DNA of 64,000 nt from an uncultured Maribacter sp. (lineage in GTDB: Bacteria > Bacteroidota > Bacteroidia > Flavobacteriales > Flavobacteriaceae), in contig CANMKG010000001.1 of assembly GCA_947498505.1 (NCBI GenBank), forward strand, positions 124,001 through 188,000. The letters are read 5' to 3'. A model generated the notes under the pieces. It was not told where the DNA came from. It saw only the letters and a list, made by a program, of their open reading frames with translations, and did not search any database. The translations under genes and the position numbers were made by a program. Shown here piece after piece: positions 19,447-27,708 of this stretch; the first letter of the stretch is position 1, and each line of letters begins with the position of its first letter.

Positions 19447-20001
19447 TTATTTTTTGCGCGTGGCGCTAACTTTTATTATTGGATCCAAAATGTAATAATA
19501 GGGGCGCTTTCCATTATCCAAAGCAATGGAGAATATAATACTATACGAAACATAAGAGTCAATTGCATTTTTCTTGGTAGCAATAGTACAAATGCCATTA
19601 TTATCAGGAGATACATATAAAAAATTATCTGGAGTAGCATATATGTGTGCGCTATTTATATTAAAAATTTTACTCCAATATTTCTTTGGCGGGTTAATTA
19701 GGTTATTAAATTCTTTACCTACATTTTTAATTTTAGAACATATCAATTTCCCAATAATAAAATTAAAGCGTTCTTCTATATTTTCGTTTTCTAAGCTAAT
19801 AGATATTTTAGTGTTTTTATCAATACTGGGAAATTCATAATTATCTAGATTAATAAAATTATCTGCTCTAATAGGATCATAGCTTGTTCCTAAATTTAAA
19901 TAACTGGTTTTTATTGCAGTAACCAAACCATTGGTATTAATTGGAAATTTAACGATAAGGGGGTCTTGACTATTTTGTTGTAATACAAATTGAATAAACA
20001 T
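19447..20001 (-). CDS. Unknown protein, first gene of kinase/regulator operon (possible DP-EP or AidA/PixA-like end)
   Basis: A 184-residue protein with no signal peptide and no membrane segment. I do not recognise it firmly. The C-terminus, YSIIFSIALDNGK followed by YYYILDPIIKV, resembles the closing strands of small beta-sandwich families such as DP-EP proteins or AidA/PixA-type inclusion body proteins, which end in a similar aromatic-DP-I-V pattern. The N-terminal part does not show their usual motifs. It stands at the head of the operon with the TPR kinase and LytTR regulator (6-bp gap) and is divergent from the unknown cluster at 20421. It may be a partner or a target of that cluster. 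Confidence 0.5.
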   Translation of the reverse strand: MFIQFVLQQNSQDPLIVKFPINTNGLVTAIKTSYLNLGTSYDPIRADNFINLDNYEFPSIDKNTKISISLENENIEERFNFIIGKLICSKIKNVGKEFNNLINPPKKYWSKIFNINSAHIYATPDNFLYVSPDNNGICTIATKKNAIDSYVSYSIIFSIALDNGKRPYYYILDPIIKVSATRKK

Positions 20002-20420
20002 TTCTGTGGTTTTTAAAATATTTTGGAATATACTTTAAATATATTGAAAGTTTATAAAACATTGTAAATAAGTTTTTTCTTACTAGTGTTTATTTGACAC
20101 CCACTAAATAAACAACCCCGTTCACTCATTTATTTTTTAAAAGTAGTATTTAACTTACATATTAGCGGCAGTCAATTTAAAGAATAGGAGTTCCTAATGA
20201 GTTGATGAACATCTCACCTGGCCAAGAAGAGATAGCATATTATTAAGCAAGTAAAAGGTTTTAATCACTGCTGTATTTAAATACTTAAAAAAAGCAATGG
20301 TATAATAACAGACTAGCTTATTTGTCTTAATAAATTTTAAATGTAAGAGTAAATTAAATATTAATTAGGATGTAAGTAAATGATTGGTTTCATCTTATAT
20401 CATTAAAAAAACAATGAATT
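20002..20420. other. 419-bp divergent intergenic region
   Basis: This region lies between the kinase operon (minus) and the unknown cluster (plus) and should hold both promoters. I found no exact TAnnTTTG box on either strand. The minus strand has TATATTTA, one mismatch from the box, about 45 bp upstream of the ATG at 20001. No ORF of useful size and no strong palindrome are visible. Confidence 0.5.
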
Positions 20421-21818
20421 ATGGCTTTTTCATCAGAACAAGTGTGGGCAAAGTTTTTCGAAGATTTAGTACAAACGGCAGTACCAAATTTTGACAGCGA
20501 CACCCAAGCAGTATCTATTGCAGGAACTACTCTAAGTGCAGACCTGGCAAATGCGGATCCAGAAATTAGCAATGCTAATATTTATAACATTGGTAATTTG
20601 CTACCTGCACAAGGACCAACATATGCACCTGCGGGGGATTTAATTACTTCATATGCTTTATTTCTTCAGAATATAGATTTAGGTGGGGATACAAATCCAG
20701 CATTACAAACAGAAATTAATAGTGCGGCCGCGGAAGTAAGTGCCAACCAAAATAATTTTGATAAAGTTCAGAAAGAAGCCGTAGCGGCTTACACGGATTA
20801 TAAAACTATAAATCCGGATTTTGATCAAGGGTTCTCGGAGTATGCTAATGCAAACTATCCTACTTTTAATGCAGCTAAAAATTCGTTAACAGCTGCCGTA
20901 ACAAGGTATAATGGACTTTTGACGAAGGCTTATGGTCCTGGATATGCAACAATACAAAATGCGGAGTCAGCAGTAAGTTTTATTTCAGGAGCTAGAAGCA
21001 TATCTGGAAAAAATGTGTATAACATGAATGTTAAAGTGGGTACGGTAGCGCCATCTGGAAGTAAACAGGTATTACCCGGACAAGACCCAGCTGCACCACT
21101 TAGTACTTTAACGAAAACATTTAGACCTGCGTTTAGTCTTGGGGGAAATTTGCCAGGTGTGCTTAAATCATGGCAGCAAGCTAGCGTAGAGGAGACTTTC
21201 CCGGTTTCTTTTAGTTTATCTGGGGATTTTTCAAACGGTAACTATAGAGACTTTGGCTGGAGTGAACAGGCAAAGGCATCGTATAGATCATGGTTTTCGG
21301 TTAAAGTGTCTCAAGAAGCTTCATATGAGTCAGTAAAAGTAGATTTAAATGCATCTTCTTTTGATTGTACAATTTCTTTTAACGGATTGCAAACATTTCC
21401 TATTAATGCAGATAGTAATTGGTTTCAGAGCGGAATTATTCAAAATTATAAGGATAAACTTGATAAAAACAGTCCCAAGTTTTTTGGAGACGGGGGGAGT
21501 TTATATGTAGTACCTTCTTCAGTAATTCTTGCGTATGGTTTAAAAATTACTATTAAGGTAGATAATGCAAGTTACAATTCATTAAAAACTGCATTTCAAC
21601 AACATGCTTCAGTTTCTGTTGGGGTTGGCCCTTTCAGTTTTAGCGGCTCAGAATCCTCACATTTAAACACTTCTAGTTTTACATATGATGCGGATTCTAA
21701 CTCTATCAGTATTGAACCAAAAAACACCAATATTCCTTTTCTTTTAGGGGTTATAAACAATAAATATGGTGTTTCAGAAAGTGCTGTGAAGGAAAAAGTA
21801 ATGCAGACTAGTAAATAA
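20421..21818 (+). CDS. Unknown protein, long paralogue of the 20.4-24 kb cluster
   Basis: This 465-residue protein belongs to no family I can name. It has no signal peptide, lipobox or membrane segment. Residues 1-85 include NIYNIGNLLPAQ and GDLITSYALFLQN. Residues about 95-180 are Ala/Asn-rich and helical, probably coiled-coil, and are absent from the paralogue. From 185 come SAVSFISGARS and YNM, then strand-rich segments with WFQSGII, KFFGDGGSLYVVPSSV and GVGPFSFSGSESS. It closes with IPFLLGVINNKYG. The gene 80 bp downstream shares these blocks in the same order. The beta-rich C-terminal half and conserved FFG..GSL motif suggest a structural or binding protein rather than an obvious enzyme. 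Confidence 0.75.
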   Translation: MAFSSEQVWAKFFEDLVQTAVPNFDSDTQAVSIAGTTLSADLANADPEISNANIYNIGNLLPAQGPTYAPAGDLITSYALFLQNIDLGGDTNPALQTEINSAAAEVSANQNNFDKVQKEAVAAYTDYKTINPDFDQGFSEYANANYPTFNAAKNSLTAAVTRYNGLLTKAYGPGYATIQNAESAVSFISGARSISGKNVYNMNVKVGTVAPSGSKQVLPGQDPAAPLSTLTKTFRPAFSLGGNLPGVLKSWQQASVEETFPVSFSLSGDFSNGNYRDFGWSEQAKASYRSWFSVKVSQEASYESVKVDLNASSFDCTISFNGLQTFPINADSNWFQSGIIQNYKDKLDKNSPKFFGDGGSLYVVPSSVILAYGLKITIKVDNASYNSLKTAFQQHASVSVGVGPFSFSGSESSHLNTSSFTYDADSNSISIEPKNTNIPFLLGVINNKYGVSESAVKEKVMQTSK

Positions 21819-21830
21819 TAACTGCTTTTA

Positions 21831-21872
21831 AATAGGCTCTAAGGTATTCATGGAGATTTCCTGGAGCCTATT
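21831..21872 (+). repeat. Intergenic hairpin between the two paralogues
   Basis: AATAGGCTC (21831-21839) pairs with GAGCCTATT (21864-21872) across a 24-nt loop that itself offers AAGG/CCTG pairing. No T-tract follows. It may act as a processing or attenuation site that separates expression of the two genes. Confidence 0.55.
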
Positions 21873-21898
21873 CATCTAAAGTTTAGTTAAAAAACACT

Positions 21899-22999
21899 AT
21901 GAGTTTCGAAAACGTTTCAACTAATTCATATGACATTTTATATCAAAAAATTCTTGAAATGTTGGGGATAGCAAATTTGACACAAGAAGGTTATAATTTA
22001 TCTGAGGTAGGTTTTTTACAATTTTCTGATTTGGCAAATGTAAATGAGGCTGTAAGTAATGAAAACTTATATTACTTATGTAATAATACGCCTTTATTGA
22101 GTTCGTCATACGTACCAAATGGAGACTTAATTACTTCATATGCACTCTTTTTAAACAATTTGTCATCAGCATCAAAGCAATCAAAAACAAATGGAGTTAT
22201 ATCAATTTCAGAAGCTAAGAATGTGGTAAGTTTTTTGACTGGGGCAAGAAATAGAAGTGTTAAAAACAATTATAATATGCCTGTAAATTCTATTCCCATA
22301 TCAGGAAAAGACAGCTATTTACCATATTATAAATTAATGGGTTTGAAAGAAGCTTTACCAATTTGGGAGGAAAATCAAAATCAAAGCAAGTATCCTTACA
22401 ATATAAGTGTACTGGGTGTTTTGGAAAATGGTAATAAAGTAGATGGAGGTATTGAGTTAGCTATTGAAGACTATTCTAAGTTAAAACTATCTAGTCCCGT
22501 TCTTACTAAAAAAACAGAAAATTCCAATGATGAATCTTTAGAATTTTCGGTATATGAAATTCATGCTAAATTTTCAGGGCTTGGAAATTTTAAGGTTGCA
22601 CCTGTAAATTGGTTTTTTCCATCTTTTTTTAAAAATAAAGCATATAGTTTATTACCAAATTCACCAGATTTTTTTGGAATAAATGGGAGTTTATCAGCAG
22701 TAGTAACTTCTCTGCTGTTAGGCTATAATTTGGAAGTAAAAATAATGCTTACAGAAGAAAGCTTTAAAAATTTTTCTGATGTGATTAGTAAAATAAGTAA
22801 ATCAACCAAAGCAAGTATATCTGTTGGAAAACTAAATTTTGATATTTCTGGAGTTGATAAAAATACTAGAATAGAAAAAGTTAAGGAGCAAAATACAATG
22901 TATTTAACACCCATTGATATTCATTTGCCCAATTTACTAGGGGTGATTTCAAAAAGCACACAGGATTATATTCAAGGCAACCAACCCTTTTATAAATAA
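21899..22999 (+). CDS. Unknown protein, short paralogue of the 20.4-24 kb cluster
   Basis: A 366-residue cytoplasmic-looking protein. It shares ordered blocks with the preceding gene: NLYYLCNNTPLL, GDLITSYALFLNN, VVSFLTGARNRS, NWFFPSFF, DFFGINGSLSAVVTSLLLGY, KASISVGKLNFDISG and HLPNLLGVIS. The central helical region of the paralogue is missing, which explains most of the length difference. Identity by eye is modest, so the duplication is old. No catalytic motif, signal peptide or membrane span is visible. Because both copies stay together and in order, they may form a hetero-complex or act as alternative subunits. Function unknown. Confidence 0.72.
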   Translation: MSFENVSTNSYDILYQKILEMLGIANLTQEGYNLSEVGFLQFSDLANVNEAVSNENLYYLCNNTPLLSSSYVPNGDLITSYALFLNNLSSASKQSKTNGVISISEAKNVVSFLTGARNRSVKNNYNMPVNSIPISGKDSYLPYYKLMGLKEALPIWEENQNQSKYPYNISVLGVLENGNKVDGGIELAIEDYSKLKLSSPVLTKKTENSNDESLEFSVYEIHAKFSGLGNFKVAPVNWFFPSFFKNKAYSLLPNSPDFFGINGSLSAVVTSLLLGYNLEVKIMLTEESFKNFSDVISKISKSTKASISVGKLNFDISGVDKNTRIEKVKEQNTMYLTPIDIHLPNLLGVISKSTQDYIQGNQPFYK

Positions 23000-23053
23000 C
23001 CGGCGTAATCTGAAAAGCCAATATAACAGAGTAAGAAAAAACAAAATAATATT

Positions 23054-23440
23054 ATGAAAAGAGCAATTTTAGTTGCCCATGGTCAAGGTGGGCAAGGAAC
23101 ATTTTCTATTCCAAAAACAAAAACAATCACGAGAGCTAATACTCCTTTAACCTTTAAAGCGGCAAGAGAGTATATAGATAGCACAAAAACATACCCAGAA
23201 TATAGTTCTACAAGTTTTGGTGAATTTGGCCCATTAACAGATGAACAATGCAACTATTTGTTTGAAAAAGTGCCAACGGGTACGGGAATAGTATCTACAG
23301 GCATAAGAAGAGGTAAAGATGTTGCTGGACCTTTAGTATATACGCTAAGAGGTGGGGTAAACATAAACAGAGATGATATCTCGGCGTTTATTAAGGCAAA
23401 TGATATTACTTCATTAATTCTACTTGCATGTAGAAGTTAA
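23054..23440 (+). CDS. Small protein with HG...ACRS motifs (possible Stv-like or caspase-fold-like domain)
   Basis: The protein has 128 residues. It opens with a hydrophobic strand ending in a His-Gly pair (LVAHGQGGQG, His9), followed by TFSIPKTKTIT. It ends, at the very C-terminus, with another hydrophobic strand and LILLACRS (Cys126). A strand-HG and strand-ACxS pair recalls clan CD cysteine peptidases, and the HG-x-F-x-IP pattern recalls small 'Stv' domains found at the ends of bacterial toxins and putative adhesins. The spacing between His and Cys is long for a caspase core, so catalytic function is only a guess. It lies 54 bp behind the short paralogue and ahead of a hairpin, so it likely shares their mRNA. 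Confidence 0.6.
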   Translation: MKRAILVAHGQGGQGTFSIPKTKTITRANTPLTFKAAREYIDSTKTYPEYSSTSFGEFGPLTDEQCNYLFEKVPTGTGIVSTGIRRGKDVAGPLVYTLRGGVNINRDDISAFIKANDITSLILLACRS

Positions 23441-23459
23441 TACCTAGTTTATGGAATGT

Positions 23460-23491
23460 TAAGTCTGCGAATAGTAATGTTCGCAGACTTA
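23460..23491 (+). terminator. Hairpin after the HG/ACRS gene (probable terminator)
   Basis: TAAGTCTGCGAA (23460-23471) and TTCGCAGACTTA (23480-23491) make a perfect 12-bp stem with an 8-nt loop. The following sequence is AT-rich but has no true T-run, so termination may be incomplete and the membrane-protein gene downstream may still be read. Confidence 0.6.
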
Positions 23492-23551
23492 TTAAATAAG
23501 TATTAAAGACTAAAATGTAATACCCTTAGTAAGATTTAAAAAACGCGGATA

Positions 23552-24031
23552 ATGACAAATACATCAATAATTATAAAAAGATTATTCTTTACCTGTTTCA
23601 TTGTAATAGCATGGATAATACTATTTTATTTACTCAATTTTTTTTATTCTGAAGTTAATTTTTGGGCAATTATGCTAATCGGAGCATCAATAATTACTTT
23701 TTTTGGATTACTTGGTTTACCTGGTGGAATAACAACTAATGGAACCTTAGAAGAGGCAAAAATACGATTTGCTATTACTGGAAGTCTGGTTATAGTATAT
23801 CTGGTTTATTTTGGTAGTGTTGTATATCTTCATAAGGATGCTCAAAGTGAGGATGATTTAACCATTGGCAGTTTTGCCTCAACCATGATACCAACATTAT
23901 CTAACTTGTTAATGGTTGTTGTATCATTTTATTTTGGTTCTACTGCTGCTATCGAAATAGCAAATACAGTTTCTAAAAATGGAGGTAAAGTGCAAAATGG
24001 AGAAGAAGAGAAGGATGATACATTACAGTAA
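23552..24031 (+). CDS. Small membrane protein of unknown function
   Basis: A 159-residue integral membrane protein with about four hydrophobic helices (roughly residues 9-30, 36-55, 70-90 and 108-130). A hydrophilic loop containing DAQSEDDLTIG precedes the last helix, and the C-terminal tail is acidic, GEEEKDD. The last helix region SFYFGSTAAIEIAN resembles a pattern seen in small membrane proteins of unknown role. It is the last plus-strand gene of the cluster, 111 bp after the preceding stop and behind a hairpin, and it overlaps the convergent epimerase gene by 9 bp. Membership in the cluster is inferred from orientation only. Confidence 0.65.
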   Translation: MTNTSIIIKRLFFTCFIVIAWIILFYLLNFFYSEVNFWAIMLIGASIITFFGLLGLPGGITTNGTLEEAKIRFAITGSLVIVYLVYFGSVVYLHKDAQSEDDLTIGSFASTMIPTLSNLLMVVVSFYFGSTAAIEIANTVSKNGGKVQNGEEEKDDTLQ

Positions 24032-25033
24032 TGTTACACCGGTTCCAGGAGTTTTCGGAAATACTATTTTGCCGTTTTCTTTGACAACAACGCCCTTAGC
24101 AATATCATTTTTGAGTAAAAGAGCGCCATCCATATCAACATAATCTAGTTGCGGTAAAAGTTGTGCGATGGCAGATATACCAACGGTGGATTCTGTCATA
24201 CAACCTGTCATAACTTTGAGTCCAAGTGCTTTTCCTTTTGCTATCATACGAAGGGCAGGTGTTAATCCGCCACATTTGGTAAGTTTTATATTTATTCCAG
24301 AAAAATGTGAAGCACATTTTTCAACATCGGTCTCTATAATACAACTTTCATCAGCTATCGTTGGTAGAGCACTTTTTTGCGCTACTTTTTTCATGCCCTC
24401 CCAATCAGTTGCTTTTAGAGGTTGTTCAATGAATTCTACATCTAGTTCTTTTAACATATCAGCGTTATCAATAGTTTCTTCAGCTGTCCACGCGCAGTTA
24501 GCATCAATTCTAAAAATAGCATTGGTATGTTTTCGTAATTCCTTTACAATGGCAACATCATTTTCGGTGCCCAGTTTTATTTTATATATAGGCCAAGGTT
24601 TTTCTTTAATTTTTTCCATCATTTTTGGAATGGAATCTATTCCGATAGTGTAATTGGTTATGGGGTAGGAGTTAGTTTGGGTATTCCATATTTGATGTAA
24701 AGGTTTGTTCTTTAACTTACCATACATGTCGTGGGCGGCAATATCTAATGCACAAATCGCAAAATTAGAAAGTGCCTTATTAGTTAGAAAGGAATGAAAG
24801 TTTCCCGGCGTTGTAAAATTAAATGTTTCAATATCGTTCTTAATTTTTTCTATCTCTAGAATCATGCTTTCAACAGTAATATTGTAATATTTACTTGCAG
24901 TTGCCTCACCATATCCTGTTTTTCCATTTAAACTTAAACATACAATTAATGTATCTTGTTGATTTCTAGATTCTCTAGAGATGGAAAAGGTATGTTTTAA
25001 TTGTAGTTGGTATTTTTTAAGAAGAATTTGCAT
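24023..25033 (-). CDS. Dipeptide epimerase (L-Ala-D/L-Glu epimerase type, enolase superfamily)
   Basis: A 336-residue muconate-lactonising-type enolase superfamily enzyme. Acid-base lysines lie in YKIKLG and NIKLTKCGG. Metal ligands are in FRIDANCAW (Asp), FIEQP (Glu) and ADES (Asp), with the DMDG strand near the end. The KIKLG, EQP and TGCMTES combination fits L-Ala-D/L-Glu epimerases, which recycle murein peptides by converting L-Ala-D-Glu to L-Ala-L-Glu in the cytoplasm. Other dipeptide specificities occur in this family, so the exact substrate is open. It is convergent with the membrane-protein gene and is not obviously in an operon. Confidence 0.88.
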   Translation of the reverse strand: MQILLKKYQLQLKHTFSISRESRNQQDTLIVCLSLNGKTGYGEATASKYYNITVESMILEIEKIKNDIETFNFTTPGNFHSFLTNKALSNFAICALDIAAHDMYGKLKNKPLHQIWNTQTNSYPITNYTIGIDSIPKMMEKIKEKPWPIYKIKLGTENDVAIVKELRKHTNAIFRIDANCAWTAEETIDNADMLKELDVEFIEQPLKATDWEGMKKVAQKSALPTIADESCIIETDVEKCASHFSGINIKLTKCGGLTPALRMIAKGKALGLKVMTGCMTESTVGISAIAQLLPQLDYVDMDGALLLKNDIAKGVVVKENGKIVFPKTPGTGVTLL

Positions 25034-25072
25034 GGAACTAATATAAAGATATAACTATATGAAAAAACAAAA

Positions 25073-25094
25073 ACCCATTGAAATTTCAATGGGT
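25073..25094 (-). terminator. Intrinsic terminator for the GIN-domain lipoprotein gene
   Basis: A perfect 22-bp palindrome (ACCCATTGAAA plus its complement). Read on the minus strand it is followed by TTTGTTTTTTC, a good T-tract, 26 bp after the stop codon. Confidence 0.82.
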
Positions 25095-25119
25095 CTATAT
25101 TGTTTAATATGTGTTAGTT

Positions 25120-25836
25120 TTAATATTTGTGGACACTACCTGAAACCGACTTTTTCTTATGAACTTCAGCATCTCCAGAATAAGATATGTTTCCGCCACT
25201 AGAAGCATCAGCTGTAAGATTTTTTGAAACATTTACGTTTAAATTGGCTCCGCTGCTTGCTTGGGCATTGCAACGTTCAGATAATAAATCTTTAGCTCTA
25301 ATGTTTGCTCCACTACTGCCATCAATATCAGCGTTAGAAGCTTTTCCACTTAGATTTATGTTTGCTCCACTGCTAGCATCTATTTCCAAATCTTCAGTTT
25401 CAATTTCAGCGGTTAAAATAGAGCCGCTGCTGGCATTCAAATCTAATTGACTTGTAGTTATTACATTTTTGGAACTTAAATGTGCGCCACTTGAGCTGGA
25501 AATAGCATTTATTTTAGGCATTGAAACGTAAACTTTTTTTGTAGCATTACCAATGTTACGAATAGCATGAATGCGTAATTTACCGTTGTTAATATCCGTG
25601 CCAATTAAATCAATAATGTTTTCATCGGCTTCAATGGCAATGTCAAAATTGTTCGCCTGCGTGACAAAAACTCTAATGCCTTCAGAAGCAGAAATTTGAG
25701 TGAATTCGCTCGTGATTTCCCTAGATTCCTCTACGATGTTACCATTTCCTTTTTCTCCGGTGCTAAAATCAAAAGCGCAGGAAGATAAAAATAGTGATAG
25801 TACTAATGCGATTGCAATTCTAATTAAGGTTGTCAT
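25120..25836 (-). CDS. GIN-domain (DUF2807) lipoprotein
   Basis: A 238-residue outer-envelope protein. It has a lipoprotein signal (LFLSSC, Cys20) and then a right-handed parallel beta-helix-like GIN/auto-transporter adhesin head domain. The repeats are plain: SSSGAHL, ASSGSIL, ASSGANI, GSSGANI, ASSGANL and ASSGGNI, each about 20 residues apart, as expected for stacked rungs. The family often sits next to PspC and PadR genes in Bacteroidota, as here. The exact role is unknown, perhaps envelope integrity or surface binding. Confidence 0.88.
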   Translation of the reverse strand: MTTLIRIAIALVLSLFLSSCAFDFSTGEKGNGNIVEESREITSEFTQISASEGIRVFVTQANNFDIAIEADENIIDLIGTDINNGKLRIHAIRNIGNATKKVYVSMPKINAISSSSGAHLSSKNVITTSQLDLNASSGSILTAEIETEDLEIDASSGANINLSGKASNADIDGSSGANIRAKDLLSERCNAQASSGANLNVNVSKNLTADASSGGNISYSGDAEVHKKKSVSGSVHKY

Positions 25837-25929
25837 GATGTTGTTTTTTATTGTTGATGTAAAGATGAATTTTTCTGTATTTGTTTAATTGTTTTTATTA
25901 CCCAGTTGTTAATTTAAGTGACTGGACTG

Positions 25930-27708
25930 TTATTTGTTATCGGTTTTTACCTTAACTCCTTCTTCATTAATTTTCATTTTAAAGGACTCGCCGTTTTCGT
26001 TAATATCAATGTCAACGCCGTTTTTGTCAATTTTAATTTTATTGTTTTCTCCGTTTTCGTTAATATTAATATTTATCCCTTCTGAGTTAATAATTACTTT
26101 ATCATTATCGTTTTTAAACTCAGCTTCATGTTCAGGGCAGTCCAGACATTTTAGCTCCCCATTTGAGGACATTTTCCAGCTATACTTTTGTAAATCACAT
26201 CCATTTAAATTATGGTCATTTTTAGTTCTAATGGTGTAACATCTGGAGCTTAATGATTCGTATTTTAAAACCGTATTCATAGGAATGTAAAGTGTAGCTT
26301 TAACTTCTAAATCTTGAAGTTTATTGGCGTCAGGTATAATACTAAAATCGTTAAGTGTTATGGTATTACCATTTACCTTATACGTATATTCAATGGCATC
26401 CGCATTATCTCTTGCTTCACTGAACGATGGACCATTAGCTTCTTTTCGTATTTCCATTTTAATGATAGAATCTTTTGATCTTTTTATACGAATTCTTACA
26501 TCTTCAGATAACAATACCTCTTCACCATCATCATTATGAGTCATAATAATGTGGTTCATTCGCATTATTCCTCTATTTTCTTTATATCTAGAGGAAACTA
26601 AATTGATGTTTAAGGTATCCATAGGGTTATCAACAATCAACTCATTTTCGGTTGTAACTGTTCCTGAATATGCGTGAGCTGATGCTTCTTTTACTCCAAT
26701 TATTATTCCGCCGATAATCGCAACTATCCACAAACCAAGCAGTGAAAATTTAGCAATGTTTCCAATGGATTTTAAATTAGTTACTAATATTTTTAATCCA
26801 AGATATAGTAAAAAGAAAAATGGGATTCCGATTGCAAAAAATACAATCATCGAAGTTAGCCATACAGGTGCGTGTACTGGGTTTTGGATAAAATCGTCCA
26901 TTCCAGGAATATGAATAAAATTTAATGAACGTATTAGAAGTCCAATGAACAAACCTATTACAACAACGGCTCCAACAATAATTAAAATAACACCAATAAA
27001 CTTACCAATAACTTTAAAGAAAAACATAATAATGTCACCGAGGGTTTCGAAAAATGTTTTTCCTCCGTTTTTAACCTTGTTGCCTACTTTTTCGTAATCT
27101 ACGCTTTTTACTTTTTCGGCAACGTCGTCAAAACCCTCTTTAACCTTTTTTTCAATATTACTTATATTTACAGCTTCGCCTTGCATATCAAGCTTTTGCG
27201 CTGTTGTTAAGGCTTCTGGGATTAGCAGCCATAGTAACCCGTAAATTAAAATAAAGCCACCCCATGAAAATATGGTTAGAAAAATCCATAATAGTCTAAC
27301 CCATAAAGCATCAATACCTAAATAGTGACCTAAACCAGCGGATACACCTGCAACATATTTTGTAGAAGTATCCCTGTAGAGTTTTTTAACCCTAGTGGTC
27401 TGAGCGGATTTTTTTGATTTTGGTTCATCATCAAAAATATCCTCATCAACCATATAATCTTCTGGTTGGCCCATAATGGTAATTACTTCATCAACCTCTT
27501 TAATGGTGATTACTTGACGCTCATTTTCTAGTTTTTCGTAAAATAACTCGGCAATTCTAGCTTCGATATCGGCTAAGATTTCATCACTACCAGAGGTATT
27601 TGCAAAGGAACGTTTTATGGATTCTAAATATCGTCGCATTTTGTTATACGCCTCTTCGTCCATATGAAAAAGGGTATTAGCGAGATTTATATTTACTGTC
27701 TTGTTCAT
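25930..27708 (-). CDS. PspC-domain membrane protein with repetitive C-terminus
   Basis: This 592-residue protein has an N-terminal cytoplasmic helical region (1-100), then a PspC domain (about 107-167: KLYRDTSTKYVAGVSAG, ALWVRLLW and a membrane hairpin). Three to four further membrane helices lie at about 230-350, followed by a DUF-type extracytoplasmic beta region. The last 60 residues are a degenerate repeat of about 17 residues, ININENGE, DIDINENGE, KINEEGV. PspC proteins take part in envelope stress sensing. It overlaps the padR gene by 4 bp, so the regulator and its likely partner are co-translated. Confidence 0.85.
   Translation of the reverse strand: MNKTVNINLANTLFHMDEEAYNKMRRYLESIKRSFANTSGSDEILADIEARIAELFYEKLENERQVITIKEVDEVITIMGQPEDYMVDEDIFDDEPKSKKSAQTTRVKKLYRDTSTKYVAGVSAGLGHYLGIDALWVRLLWIFLTIFSWGGFILIYGLLWLLIPEALTTAQKLDMQGEAVNISNIEKKVKEGFDDVAEKVKSVDYEKVGNKVKNGGKTFFETLGDIIMFFFKVIGKFIGVILIIVGAVVVIGLFIGLLIRSLNFIHIPGMDDFIQNPVHAPVWLTSMIVFFAIGIPFFFLLYLGLKILVTNLKSIGNIAKFSLLGLWIVAIIGGIIIGVKEASAHAYSGTVTTENELIVDNPMDTLNINLVSSRYKENRGIMRMNHIIMTHNDDGEEVLLSEDVRIRIKRSKDSIIKMEIRKEANGPSFSEARDNADAIEYTYKVNGNTITLNDFSIIPDANKLQDLEVKATLYIPMNTVLKYESLSSRCYTIRTKNDHNLNGCDLQKYSWKMSSNGELKCLDCPEHEAEFKNDNDKVIINSEGINININENGENNKIKIDKNGVDIDINENGESFKMKINEEGVKVKTDNK

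Noticed and set aside
20414-20421. ATG at 20414 as start of the long paralogue
   Set aside because: It is in a different reading frame from the ATG at 20421.
25187-25450. Plus-strand ORF antisense to the GIN-domain gene
   Set aside because: Its repeats only mirror the SSGA repeats on the coding strand.
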